Positions 35,922-49,000 of a DNA stretch of 64,000 nt are shown piece after piece. The first letter of the stretch is position 1. Each line of letters begins with the position of its first letter. The position numbers were made by a program, and so were the translations under genes. Below the pieces are notes generated by a model that saw only the letters and a program-made list of their open reading frames with translations, had not been told where the DNA came from and made no database searches. The stretch comes from Gyromitra esculenta (lineage: Eukaryota > Ascomycota > Pezizomycetes > Pezizales > Discinaceae): NCBI GenBank assembly GCA_038503075.1, contig JBCAML010000002.1, forward strand, positions 2,604,001 to 2,668,000. Reading direction: 5' to 3'.

Positions 35922-36808
35922 TTATAATGTTCCCGTCAGCCTTCTCAGCTGTTCCGTACTAGCCCCCATAATCACTGCCAAATCATAAACGCTCTTCCCC
36001 GACCCATCCAGAATATTCAGATCCGAACCCCGCTCGCGCAACAACGCAACAACATCCTCCCTCCCATTCTGCACCGCCACATGTAGTCCCGTCTGCCCCG
36101 TCTCAAAATCCTGCACATTAAGAAGCCCCTCATCGTCATCTAGCATATCGATTACAGATTCAATATCACCTATCAAAATCCCCCCATTAGCTACCACCCT
36201 TTCCAGTAATACATCTCAAACCAAACAAAAAAATAAAAATAAAACATACCTTCAGCACAGAACTCCAAGAACGCACGAATCTTCTTGAACTCTGGATTCC
36301 GATCATAGAACTCCTCTTCATCCAGCATTGCCCCAAGGTCGAAATTCGGTTGGAGTCCGCCTTCGTTCTTCAGTGTTACCAGGAGCTTCCCGGAGGCGTT
36401 GGTGACGGTGGCTTTGCAGCTGGGACATTGCTTTTTTGTTTCTGGAGTGGCTTCGTCGGACGAATATTCTTCTGCGAAGCAAGACCTGTAGGTGATATGT
36501 TAGTATATTTTGTGCGGGGGAGGGGGGGGTATAGTAGTATATGAAGTAGGGTGATCATGCCAATGGTAATGATGCCCACAGTTTAATTTAACATCGTCGA
36601 CGATACCGGGAGTCGCTGAACTTCCGGCTGCAATCTCTTCATCGTTGTCTTCGATTGCGATGACGAGGGGCTCGGAACAGGCTATGCAGAGATCTTCGGT
36701 AGCCATTATGCAAGTTACGGTAGCTCCAGGAACGGAGACTGGGAAAGGGGAACCTTGCGGGCTGATTTCAATGTTGTTGGTGTTGGTGGGGTGGTGGGGT
36801 GATTGCAT
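35922..36808 (-). CDS. RING-like zinc finger plus ankyrin repeat protein
   Basis: Three exons: 36808-36561, 36485-36250, 36169-35922 (243 aa). A downstream ATG at 36706 (MATEDLCIACSEP) is an equally plausible start and would give 209 aa. The first part has CIACSEP, then LNCGHHYHW joined by splicing to SCFAEEYSS, then QCPSCKATV. This is a RING-type C-x2-C ... C-x-H ... C-x2-C arrangement. The C-terminus carries ankyrin-like repeats (TGLHVAVQNGREDVVALL). A plausible role is an E3 ubiquitin ligase or a substrate adaptor. The first intron (36486-36560) begins with GC instead of GT; no GT in the area gives a coherent product. The second intron has a normal GTATGT donor. Confidence 0.72.
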
Positions 36809-37231
36809 ACACTATTACTATTTTTTGTAGGCAGCATGTGGCAAGGTACGGGCAGTTAATTAACCCGGTTAAATTATGTATAGCATAGCGGTCATAGATA
36901 ATCACTCAAGCACTCCAGTCCTTTTTGGGGTAAATGGATAGGAACGCTGAGAATGCCCAGCAGCCATAATTGTTTACGTTTCACCGCAATAATTCACCCC
37001 TACGGTCTCGTCCAATTCACGTCTATCGCCTCATACCCTTAAAACACTGCGGTGACAAGTATTTAATTCTTGCTTCCTCGGAGTAAATAACTGCAACACG
37101 GTCAACTGAAACATCCGAACAGTGATCAGCTATCCTAACTAGATCTACCACAAATGCCTCTAGTAACACCATAAACTCTCCAGACCATCCTCCCACCACT
37201 TGCAAACAAATAACTTCTTGAGCCTAGGAGA

Positions 37232-38355
37232 CTATACCTCATCTGTCGTGGCATCGCTGCCTTCCATTTCCACCAGAATCTTAATCAACTCATCAATGTC
37301 CGACAGACCCGGAAATATCCACGCTTATTCAAGCGGTGCCTGTCCCTGATGGTTCTTTTTGGTGATGTCGGCGCCATTATCTAGCAAAATCCTAGCCATC
37401 TTCATCTTTCTAGTTGCTTCTCCTCCCTTCCACGGTGACGGTCCTATTAACAAATGAAACGCCGTATCGCCATGGTACTGGCTTATCGGGTGATTAACAT
37501 CCATCCCATTCCGCAACAGTACCTCTACGGTGGCATAATGATAGCTCATAAATGCTATAATGAATGGTGTATCTACCGCCGCAACATCTGCACCATAGCC
37601 AGCCAGTAACCTAGCTACCTTGCTGAACCCGTGCATGGATGCGAGATGAAGTGGTGCTCGGAGTAGCCTTTCCGTCCTATTAACATCTGCGTCTCTCTCT
37701 AAGAGCAACTCGACGGCCGGCAAGTAACTTCCTTCATGATGGCAGCATGATGGAGTGGCGGCCACTCAATGGTTCCGCAGCACATAACCCGCCACGCATC
37801 ATCGAACTTCCTCCATTCAGATACATTTACAGGAGCTGTTTGCTCGAAGTCTGTACTCTGATCTAACAGGAATTTCACCATCTTTTCGCATCGCGAATAG
37901 ATCGCCTAGTGGAATGGAGTCCATATCTCTGGATCGAACCACTCTTGTGCGATCCGCTCGGCTGCTTGGGGTCTATGGAATACCTTGAAGAATAACAATG
38001 CTCCTCTACCGATAACAGACTAGATAGTACCCTCAGTACACTTTCCCGGTGTTTTGTAGGAATCCTTAATGCTATACAACTCGGAAAAAATTCTTTCAGG
38101 ATTGAGGGGCGTGAGCAGCGTAATATTGATGGTATTTTTCTCAAATATCAGTTTGATCGGGATCCTGTTTTTCAAAACCGCCGCGTAAGATAGCGCAGTT
38201 ATCGCATGTTCTTCCTAAGCTGCAATCCCCAAGAGAAGCGGTGTTAGAATATAATGTAGACGACGGTTGGCGCGCAGGAGAGAATTGAGGTCTGTTGCTG
38301 AGAAAATCTTAGCGGCCAGAAGTGGAACCTCTGCTGGGCAGTGGAGGAACTCCAT
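37232..38355 (-). pseudogene. F-box/ankyrin repeat pseudogene
   Basis: From 38355 the frame reads CPAEVPLLAAKIFSATDLNS, an F-box, and later ankyrin repeats (PLHLASMHGFSKVARLLAGY, MARILLDNGADITKKNHQGQ). In-frame stops occur at 38215-38217 (TAG), 38020-38022 (TAG), 37906-37908 (TAG) and 37325-37327 (TAA). There is also a frameshift near 37735. The four stops are all explained by CAG-to-TAG or CAA-to-TAA changes, the direction that RIP produces. F-box/ankyrin genes are highly multiplied in filamentous fungi, so this is a plausible RIP target. A C-terminal exon may once have extended to about 37023. Confidence 0.8.
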
Positions 38356-39542
38356 TTGCAATGCAATTGGGATATTGCAATAAGTTTGGGGAGACAATAA
38401 CCGTTTCACTTGACTTGTTCCCATCCCACCCACATGTACTCTAAATGCAAGCACTGGATTAGGGGGTAAGCATTGTCACGCATTCTCACTCGATTCAGAT
38501 TCAAGGTCCGTGTTGGAGAAGCTTCCTAATACGGGGTGCCTCCACGGGTGTGGCTTCGGAGTCGGAAATGATTGAGAGACAGGTACCCGAGCACACGGGC
38601 ACTTGAGTGCCCGAGAGAGAGCTATTTAGATAGGGGTCGTATGCCTACCTCTAGCAAGCATAAGCAATCGAGTCCTCTATTCCTCCCTACGCGCCCCAAT
38701 ATTACAGCGGTCCGGGATGAGGATTGATTGATTGGGCTCTCAATTATCTCGTTAGGTACATGCGACCCGCAGGCTATGATTCTCCTAGGAATCCAAAGCG
38801 AAACATGCAGACACACAATACTTCGCGGCATTCTTGAAAACCGCATCTCCTCAATGCTAAGTGCCAATTTTCTCCGCTTAAAGTGTTAAAAAGGCTCATT
38901 TGGGTTAATAAAGGAAGAAGGAACTACATGTAAATTTACGAACGTAATTTTTTGTGTATTTTACTAACTCGAAAACAAATCCAAACAAAAGAAATATATG
39001 CAAGATGCTGAACGTCCGTCGATCGCACACTAGATAACAACTAGACATGCGGAGAAATCTCCAAACAGTCTCCTTAAAGACAACTTGGAAAGAAACATGA
39101 GATACCAAACTCCTCAACGTATGTCTCTCTCTAGATCTTAACAACATGATAAATATCCCTTCTCAAGTCCATCGTAAAGAACATATAGAAATATTCCCAA
39201 CAACGAAGTTAAAAAAGAGAGTATTCCTCACTGGCAAAGACCAAAACATAGAAAAAAAATGAAAAAAACTAGCCAACCGAAAGTTCTTATACCACCTATA
39301 AGCCTCTTTATTTACTTGTCGGATTATTACGGGTCCCAAGTTTGAAGAGGCGCTTTGAGTTGCACATGGTCCTGGTACCTGTATTTAGATAATGCGGTTA
39401 GTTCAAATCCAGTTCCATTACTCCATGGTGGAGCAAGGTGGCATAAGAGTAGCTCATACCAAAATGACCAAAACTTTATGCCCAGCTACGCAAACATCTC
39501 ACATCAGTTTCCTAAGTGGCACGTTCAAGGAACGAATTAAAC
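38356..39542. other. Gene-free spacer
   Basis: Upstream flank of the F-box/ankyrin pseudogene and 3' flank of the zinc-finger gene. ORFs here (38622-38867, 38905-39147) show no recognisable features. Confidence 0.45.
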
Positions 39543-41909
39543 TTACAAACGACTAGCGAAGAATTCGCTGAATCTGGAATCACCAATCTCACCGAGGTGA
39601 GTGCTAGTATCAGGATCAGTGAGATTTGGACTCTGTGGATGATTGTTATCGTCTATGAGTTCGTCTGGAAAGGTCTAGTGTTAACTGATGTCTTCTTACA
39701 GTTAAATTTCATCGTAAACAGGAGGAAATACTTACGAGCGTAGCAGCAACGACTTCCGTACGTACACCCGCCATGGAGCCAGGCCATACATGTCTTGGTT
39801 TTCCACTGTCCATGACGAGGAACTGTACGGAGTTCCTTCTTGCCATGGGCAAACTGGCATGAGCGACCGTAGCGGCATTCTCCAATCTCATTCCAGTTGC
39901 GGCACATTTCGGTTTTGTATAATGCATTTGTTTTTTTATTCAGGTGACGGGGGGGGAGACAAGCTGGGCCATCGTTGTTTGGTCTCACTGGAGAAGTCGG
40001 AGCGTAGGAGTCGTGTTGGCCATGGCCACCGTCTAAAAGAGAGCCGTCGTTTTCGTATCTTGGACTAGTGAAATTGCGAGGGCCACAAGCGCCGTCTCTT
40101 GACTAAGTTTGAACTATTATTAGTACTCTGAATAATTTTTTTGGGATGAAAGCGGTAGTAGAGTTGATAAAATAGGGAACGATTGGGGGAAGGAGGAGGG
40201 ACACAGGCAGGTGCTTTGAGTAGTCAATTCCTGGGGGTTGAGCTGCCTAGAACTGACTGGCCAGTGATACTTTTCTGTATCTCAAAAACCTGTCTTTATG
40301 GACCCCTCGCCCCCGCTCTTTCGTTCTCATAGAAACGCCATAACAAAAAAAAAAAAAAAAGAGTAATGCCTACCGAGAACGCCTGTCCATAGCCACCATG
40401 AAAGGCGTAGCCATCATCATGATCAGCTCTGTATTCATGTTCCCTGCTTTATTTCCAAATTTAGTTGGTCTATTATCAACAGTATGAAGGGAGCTTTTGC
40501 ATACACCAGGTTTTCGAATCTCGAGCTATAGCGCTGAGCGAACAACTCACTGGCACTTCCAGGGCATATACTACTTCCAGTTGTGCCGCCATCTACACTG
40601 TAACTATCACTTCCAGCGACGGAGGAATCAACCCCAAAAACAGTAGTTTCCAGGTAAGATTGAACTCGATTCACCAAATCTGGATAGACGGCAAACTCTG
40701 AAGCAGTAGAAGGCACGCAATAATAACTTTTTTCACCTATGTGGCGATTATCCGTTGCGGGAGGATGGGTTGCTGAACGAGGAGAGCTTTGGCTGAACTC
40801 CGTAGAAGGGGCAACAGGGACCGTAGGGACAGGTTCAGACAGACCGCAATTGATTCCAACCTCTCTCTCGTTGACGTAGGGACCATTTATAACGTATTCC
40901 GCATTGCGGGCTCCGATTTTCTGACGACTCTCGAACATTTCCCTAAAATCTGCAATGCGATAGACTGCAGTGTTCGACGGGACACGAATTACATACGTGC
41001 CAGGAATATGACGATTACGGACGAGACAAGCTTGATCCCCGTAGAATTCAATTGGCTTATCGTGCATAAAAAATTGGATTTGGCCAGCGTCCTGGAGGTA
41101 GTATGGACCACCTTGGGAATCAAGGGTGAAAACTATTGACATAAAATTCAGTAAGTTAAAAATGCAAAGAGAAGAGAGAACATACTGTTTATTTTTGGAG
41201 CAATCATCGTGTCCGGCAATGTATTTCCCGAGGCGTCGATATTGTCTCCGGTGTTGGGATTGTATGTGAGCCCAGGGATATCGGTCAAAGAGGCATTTCC
41301 AATTTGCGGCTATTAGATTAAATGACCAAAGAACCATCAGTAAGACTTCTGCCTCCACCACAGCAAGGATCATGCAGTAAGGAGGATCGAGGGAGCCAGA
41401 GTAAAGCACCAAGTATCAGGTAGCAGCAGCGGAAAAACACAGGAAATTCTTGTAACCCGTGAGTAGAGAGTAATTCTCTATGGTCTAAGCCGGTCCTCGC
41501 TGCCAACAAAAATATGGCATTGTTGGAGAAAGCCCAGGCATAGTGAAGTGTGCCAGATTTATAATTCCATTCAAACCTGACTACTTACCCTTGATAAAGG
41601 AAGCAAAGGATACAATGGATTTACTAAACCTATTTCCGCTGCTGCCGATAGTGATACTTGATACCTTACCGCTCATTCAAAGGCCCTTTTTACTGCTGAT
41701 GCTTACAGTGTGAAGGCAGAGTATCTCACAGATGGTGTCGAAGGCCAAGATAGTTAGAAGATGGGATGAAATAATATAAAACAGGACGGGAAGGTATGAG
41801 GGATGAGCGAAAGAGCAACGAAGAATAGCATCGAAGTAAGGAAGGAGTTAGTGTTTACCTCAGAAGTTTCTCCATCGAAGAAACTGCTCTCAAACGAATA
41901 AATACTCAT
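39543..41909 (-). CDS. Tandem CCCH zinc-finger protein, TIS11/TTP-like
   Basis: Model: 41909-41859, 41309-41186, 41132-40505, 40428-40374, 40102-39736, 39664-39543 (448 aa). The C-terminal part has two CCCH fingers of the TIS11 type. Finger 1 is [20 protein letters not shown] plus CQFAH (C-x8-C-x5-C-x3-H). Finger 2 is [18 protein letters not shown] plus RCCYAH, where the final His is created by splicing at 39736/39664. Each finger is preceded by the KTE/KTK-type lead-in. Such proteins bind AU-rich elements in mRNA 3' UTRs and promote decay; yeast Cth1/Cth2 do so in iron limitation. The N-terminal 330 residues are Ser/Gly/Asp-rich, probably disordered. The first exon ([17 protein letters not shown]) is joined over an unusually long 549-nt intron, so extra 5' exons or another start are possible. 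Confidence 0.75.
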
Positions 41910-43441
41910 CGTTACTTATTTTTGTTTTAAGTTTTATAAGTGTTTTACAAAGGTATAAATTGGTGGTAGCTAAAGGAGTTTGTAGAGGAAATAGAATAGT
42001 CGACTACGAACGGAGATGATTGAAGATGGATAACGAAGCGTGAGCTGAAGAGGAAAGAGGAAAGGGTAGAGAAGGTGAGAAGGAGAAGGAGAAGGAGAAG
42101 GAGAAGGAGGGGCTTAAAAGGCGGGGAGGACTGGTGTAGGCGGGGTAGAAGACGTCAATGACGCCCAGGCGGTCTGTTCGCGGCAATACATAAGTTTTAA
42201 AACTTATTCTCCCCGCTACAGATCAGAACGCCATGTGGCTGGGGCACATTGCAGTAGGTACACGCCATTTTTCTCATTGAGCTTGACTAGTTTCCCTTTG
42301 ATTTGGGACGTCCGCCCGTATATTCAGGTCATCTGCGAGACGTGTGAATTTGAGGCTTAAATCACGTTTGAGAATACCATATACATACAGCATATTACAT
42401 GTATCTACCTCTATTTCAAAACGTCCCACTCAGACTGAGGTTCTATGATTTGGGAAGAAGCTTTTACATGTAATGTCACTTAGGTTTACATATATACATG
42501 TCTGTGAGATGTTCTCATCGATAGAGTAATGATAGAGTTCTCCCACGTCCCGGGCAACCAAACCGCTCGCTCATATGTGTGCTTCTAGGAGTCTGTTTTG
42601 TAGACACACCCACAGCCAGTTCCCAGGTCACCACCCCTCTCAACGAGCCTGCATAATACCAATGCCAACTCTGTGACTTACTTTATTCAGTAAATATCCC
42701 TTCAATGGAGATAAGGACGATAAAGAATGACCAGGCTTAACGGACTTGCATGGCTTATCACTCGACCCAACCCAACTGGTTCCAAAAATGAGGGATTTTC
42801 AGCTGATTGTAAACCCCATAGAGCCACGACTGCTATTCAAATATCTCCTATTATGCTTTTTTAGGTATCGCTCTTATTACGGAGTGCTAGAAGTTTTAAT
42901 ACTCGGAATTTTGATACATAAATGAGGGGCAGAGCACGTAGTTGAGACGCCAAGCCTCGAGTGATGTGCTATGCTCAATGCGTCTCCCATACGAGCACTA
43001 GCTTGGGCAAGTTGGGTATAGTATTCTAGAGCTCAAGGTCGCAACTCTTCAACACGCCGCAGAATATATATAGCCTCGCACCCAGCCCTCACGCCGTATC
43101 CTGAACCATAATTTAAAAAAAGCCAAGAAGATATCGAGCAAGACTAGATAGTAAAGGTATATATCATGTAAAACTATAAAACCCGCTACTTTTACTTTAT
43201 TTCACAATATATAAGAACCCGCCACACAACCCGCCAGACCAGGCCAATGCTCGCTAAATGTATAGCCCACCAATCAATCAATCCAGAAAAAACATTATGA
43301 AAATCGTAACAGGAAAAAGAATGCCATGCCGTTCGTATCGCGCATAACCCGGGTCCCAAGAAGAAGCCATAAAACATACAAAGAATGAAGAATAAAGCCA
43401 AAAATAAGGCCTCCTCTCCTTTACTCAAGAACCTCTTCCTT
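41910..43441. other. Intergenic region with an AAGGAG tract
   Basis: Presumed promoter of the zinc-finger gene plus an AT-rich spacer. The (AAGGAG)n tract at 42075-42110 is the only notable feature. No gene supported. Confidence 0.5.
42075..42110. repeat. (GAGAAG)n purine microsatellite
   Basis: Near-perfect six-base purine repeat, about 170 nt upstream of the zinc-finger gene ATG. It may lie in the promoter or the 5' UTR. Confidence 0.8.
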
Positions 43442-46041
43442 CTAATAATGACCTCCCTTCCCCTGTGATGCATCCCACTCCTTCATCTTCACTCTCTCCC
43501 TCTCCCGCTCCTCCTCTGAATCGTCACTCTCGACATACCGTACCGTCTCCTCCTCCTTCTCATAGCCTAACGTGCTCGCGCAACTATCACCTTTCACGAG
43601 CCCCAACATTTCCTCCTCCGTCTTACCAGTACCTGTGGTCTGGACGCCAACCAAACTCTTCCTCCGCAGTCCGTGTAGTTTCGGAATATGCGGATGTGGT
43701 ATGTGAGGGCCCGAATGCTGCGCATCTGATGATCCCTCGCCGTGACTGTCACGAGAGTGAGAGCGGCCGTGACGGCTAAACACGTTCTGGAAACTGAATT
43801 GACGGCGTCCGTTAGTGGTGTCTGCACTATCGGGTCGTAGGCCGGATTCGGTGCTATATGTGCTGCGCGGGGTTGTGGGTGTTAATGGTGGGCGAGGAGG
43901 GGCGGGGTTGCTCGTGTACCCCGGTGCTGTACGTGGGGCCTGGACTGGGATTGCTGTATATTGGCTTCCGCCACTGGTGGTCCTCTTGACTAACTTGGGT
44001 GGTGGTGGCTGGGGCGGGGAACCAGATGCGAAGTCTCGGGCTTGGAAATCTTCTGATGGGGTGACGCTGAGCTGCGGAGTAGGTTTGGCACTCTGTAGGT
44101 TAGGATAAGTACCCGTATATTCCATCAACGGTAACGGTGGAGGTCGATCAGTGTATGGATGTGGAGGCTGGTTATGGTCTGTAAGGTCTCGATGAGGTGA
44201 GGTAACAGCTACGACGACATCTGCTTCATCCCGAAGACTCGCCTTACTCCTCTGCCTAGGCACAAATAAACTCCTAACTCTACCCACAAAGCTCTGTGGA
44301 TGCGGTTCCTCTGCACCTGTAGCCTCCAGGTCATAGATCTGCCGTCTCATCGCTTCATCCACACTCATACTCCTCCTCCGTCCAGTACTAACCATTGGCT
44401 CAGGAGTACCACCCTCCACGCCCTCCTCTACATCTGGCATCCTGCTCATACCCAATGGAGGATGCGGTGAAGACAACGTATTTCTCCTCCTTGGCCCATC
44501 TCCCGAACTACCACCCCACGTAACCCTTCTCTTCACACCATCCCACTCAACAGATTCCCCGTCCGAGCCTGGCACATGCAACATATCCTTCATTCGCTCC
44601 TCTCGAATACGCATCGCCTCCTCTTGCTCCATCTTCTGTCTCGCAACAGAGATACGGCGAATGATAGCCGCAGTACCACGGATCGCATCGGCCTTGGGTT
44701 CAGACTCGGGTTCGGACTGTTCTGCAACAGTACGCACCTGGTCGAGATCGCCGCGGAAGATCTCCGTATCCGGAACATTTTTAGCGCTCTTCGAAAGCTG
44801 GAGCAGAACGACGCCGGAGCAGATTTGGAGGAAGCCCATTACGACAGTAGCGATTGAGCTAGGGGTTCCTTTGAAACCGCGGAAGAGGACTGCCGATGTT
44901 ACGATTGTCGAACTGGTGAAGAAGACATAGTAAGTCGGCGTGACGAGCGCAGCGTTGAATATGTTTAATGCTTTCTACGGCACAATTAGTGTCGTTATTG
45001 AATGTAGGCGGCGAGGGAGTGGGGTGAAAATACGTTAAGATAGATAATCTCCACCACTAACGTTATTACAATAAACACAAACAACACATAGAGGAACCAC
45101 TGATTAAACTGTGGTACTCCCGAAATCTGCGTCACTACGGCTGCACCGAGTCCCTGCGTAGCCACCACACTCAATCCTCCAATCAACGAACAGACGCTAA
45201 TGTAAACCAGCATACTCTTATGCCCATACTTCGGTGCCACCCAGATAATAATCGATACGCAACCAACTACAACCACACCTGCATACGCCAGGAACCCAGG
45301 CGATAAAATAAAATATTTCATATCCTGGATTGTTGAAACCGAAGATTGTTCAGGCGCGTTTATAACGATCACCACAGAGCCCACTATACACATGAAGCAG
45401 CCAATCTTCCCTATGAAAGAGAGACGTTCATTAAGAAACATTGACGAGAGGATAGCAGTTATGACGACAGACTATTTCAGTTAGCTTCTTCTCTCATATA
45501 ACCTTTCTGGCAGCGAAAAGAGAAAGACATACCAGAGCACCCAAAGGCGTGACCAAGATAGCTTCAACAAAGGCATAAGCACAGAAATTACAAATTTCTC
45601 CAAGAATCACTACACCATCACCAAACCAGCCGTTAGCAAACTCCCCTCAACTCCACCAAAAAACACACACAGTCTTGAAGGGGGACAAACTCAATATCAT
45701 CCCACTCCACCACCACGCATTCTTAAGATACCCATAACCTTCCCCCGCCTCCTTCCCATCTCTCATATTCGCCGCCAACAGCCCCTTCTTCTTTAACACG
45801 AACGAAACACCAATAAACACTCCCGATGCCACCGCAAGTGATACACCGACGGCCTTGTATCTACCCAATCCTCCGGAACATTAGTTTTTTTTCCCTCCTC
45901 CACACGAATAGTTGGATAGAGAAAGAGCCCGTACACTGGTGGTCTGGTCTCGTGACCATTTTTCGCAGCCGCAGAAGTTGTAGCTGCTGCTGCAGCAGCT
46001 CGAGCAACTAGCTCGGCGCCGTATGCTATTGTGTCCGACAT
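43442..46041 (-). CDS. NIPA-like magnesium transporter family protein
   Basis: Five exons: 46041-45935, 45860-45691, 45609-45533, 45471-45034, 44974-43442 (774 aa). RPPVYKAVGVSLAVASGVFI and SFVLKKKGL near residue 40 begin the NIPA (DUF803) domain. It continues with LGEICNFCAYAFVEAILVTP, LGALSVVITAILSSMFLNE and VTPTYYVFFTSSTIVTSAVL. I count about nine membrane segments up to residue 310. Animal NIPA proteins transport Mg2+; fungal substrate specificity is inferred. The long C-terminal tail (about 460 residues) is hydrophilic, Ser/Pro/Arg-rich, with acidic and basic patches, probably cytosolic and regulatory. All junctions are GT-AG and keep the frame. The tail exon is a single open frame to the stop at 43442. 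Confidence 0.9.
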
Positions 46042-49000
46042 GATTCCTTCTGTGGCCCACGGTGAAGGAGCTGGGGGGTTATCGTAAGGCTAGGTCAAGC
46101 TCACCCAGAAGTATCTCGAATCCGATTATATTCAAGCTTCAATGAGGGCCGTGAGACGAACGGTCGAAAAAAGGGCTGGCGACTCCCGGGAGTTCTTACG
46201 AAAAAAGGCCCGCAAGTTCGTTATGGGAAGAAAATAAAACCGTCTTTTTCCTGCGCCGCCGGGGGGTTTTGTTTCCCGGGGTGGTTGGTGTGTGGGGTTT
46301 TGTATTAATTAATTATTTCGAAATAGTAATCTCCTACCTCTCCCCACGCAGTTTTTTCCAGGCACCAAGAATTAAATGCAGAAAAGCGAGAAGAAAAAAA
46401 TAGGGTGATAATCGATGCTGTGTTGCGGTGTTTCCACACTTATTTTTCTCTTTCTATTGAACAGCCTCTTTTTCCTTTTTCGTAATCACACAAAGAGAAA
46501 GAAAGTAAAAAATCGCTGAAAATCAAATGTTTCCTCGGGTCGATAGCCTCGGGTGGCTGTATCTATTTTAATCGTATCAGCGTGAAAGTCGTAACTCGTT
46601 GCGGTATTTGCTGCGGTAGAGACTACTTTCTAGGGGTGGTGGGGATGCAGCATGCAGGTTCGATAGACGATGCAGCAATGGGGGATTATTGCGACAACCA
46701 AACTATTTGACACTCGGCCAGGCTGGCAACAACGGCAGTGCACGTATGGGGAAGCAGATTGGAGTAGCTGAATAGAATGGTATAGGTAGATTGATAGATA
46801 GGTGGATAGATAAATTACCCTATTGATAATATGTACGTAGATCGACTGCAGCTGGAACCAGAAGGGGGCTCAGAAGAGGTTCACGTTCAATTGGAGGCTC
46901 TGGGGGGAGGAGACTAGCACCACAAAGTTAGACGAGACCAAAGAGCAGACAGCAGACACAAAGCTAGAGAACATACCTATCCAGAGGAACCAGATACCGA
47001 GGAGAGAGGAGAGAGGAAGAGAGAGAAGGAGGGAAAAGATCGGGATCAGGAAGGGATCAGGAAATTAAAATAAAATAAAAAACACATAAACAAGAAAAGG
47101 GCCACAGACAGACAGATCTAATGACCAGGGCCGCCATCTCTGTCTCCTGCATCCAAATCTCCACCTCTCCCATCCCAGCTGTTGCGGTTGGATGCTGATT
47201 GTTTTGGTGTGCCCCTCGCCACGGCAACCGATCTTAGCCAGAACAAACGCACGACCCACACCACCCCTTCCTTCTCTCAGCTTCTTGAAACAGCCGCCAC
47301 AGCTTTTTTTTCTCGTGCGGTGACGCAAGGATTGTCCTGCCACTCGCTCTTTTTATATTTCCTACGCGTCCAAGCTTCTTGGCTCTGCGCGAAACTTGAT
47401 TTTGTCATCGTCAGAACAGCAACCTGTCTCCCTTCCAAAGTAGAGAGAGTAACAGTATGGTGGCAGAAAAAGGTATCGGGTTCAGGAGTGACGTGCTGTG
47501 AATTTGCATAAAAGAAGAGTACGACGACTGAATTATCGTGAGAAAGAAAGAAAGAAGAAGTAAAAACTCTTGGTGCTGATCCGGCCGCGTATGTCACTGT
47601 ATATGTCACTGCGTATACCGTTTTTGTGGGGAGCTTGCCGGCGGAGATGATGACGGGTAGGGGTTTTAAGATTCTAACCGTTCAGTACTAGTACATATCC
47701 CACCCAAAGGCGGAGATTATTCAGTACATGTAGGCAGTCGAGCTTGGATATATGCAGGTATTTATATTTCCCGGATATCAACAGACCGCCGTAAGGCTGA
47801 GGCGAAGTTAACATCTCCCTCTCACCCCATCGACCCAAAATTCGTAAACTCCTCCCCCATCCTGGACTCTGATCTTGATCTCGCTCTCCTCGTTGCAAGG
47901 AGAGACATTCGTATCACCGGTTACCCTACTTTTTCTTTTGGTGCAGATCTTCCCAACACTTTGAGCCGCAACACCAATGGTATGCAACATATATTTTGTT
48001 TGGCCACGTTGTTCGGAAGGGAATCAGTCATTGCTTCGGGTCTGCTCCATGAATAGAGTATTATGTACCCCTGCAGAACGAACGCATCCAACCAAACCCT
48101 CAGAGAGGCGGGAAACTCGTACATACTCGGATACATTATGAAGAACCTGGAAATAAGGGTATTTGGTTGACCAATCAATAAGTTGATATAGCTAGATCCA
48201 GCCAACCAGAAACCCCGACCTAGAAGATGCATTTTCAGGTTCTTCATGTAGTATCCGAGTACTACATGCAATTCGCTGCACCGAGTCGTCGGAAGCAAGG
48301 ACACGACCGAGTGGATGGTTGGATGCGCGCGGTTGAAGAAACCAGAACCGACATCTATCTACTGTGCTCTGCACACACACATTTGAATAAAAAAATTATG
48401 GATTGACTTGACTGGTTACCATGGAATTGTAATTGATACATATCAAAGGTGAGGAAATACGCTTGAAACATAAAACTTCGTTGACACAAAGTGTTCCCCC
48501 TCCCCGCCCCCACCGCAGCTACATATATCTACACGACCAATCCTACCAAAAAAAACTCTAGATAAATCAGAAACCTTCTACTGCCCCCTTAAGGTAGTGC
48601 AAAACAAGCCCGGGGCCACGTCAACATCGCCCGCCCACTTCCCCGCACCTCTCCACGAACGCAGAAAGGAGAGGGAAGCAGGCGAGAGCTGAAATTGTTC
48701 GCGTGTTAAAGGCGTTCATCATGTGGTTTTAGTTTGGTGCTGAGTAGAAGAGAGGGGCGGAGGACGGGGCGATTTTATCTTGATTGCCAAGCCCTTGGTT
48801 ACCCTGATATTGGTGGCGGATGAGAGTTGGGTTAGGGTTCGTGATGGGGAGGACAGGTCCGTCGAGCCGGGCGAAGATTAAGGGTTACGATTTGAAGAAA
48901 AAAGAACACAAATCCTTAAAGCTAGAAACTTCGGAACAATTCGACAAATACACCGAAGGGTAGCGACATAGTCTCGAGAAAGAGCCGCTTTATATACTAA

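Noticed and set aside
39380..39420. B-box-like tagttcaaatccag, possible tRNA
   Set aside because: No matching A box or acceptor stem could be folded upstream.
47065..47609. Overlapping ORFs of 92-110 codons on both strands
   Set aside because: No domain, conflicting strands, biased composition; more likely promoter or UTR sequence.
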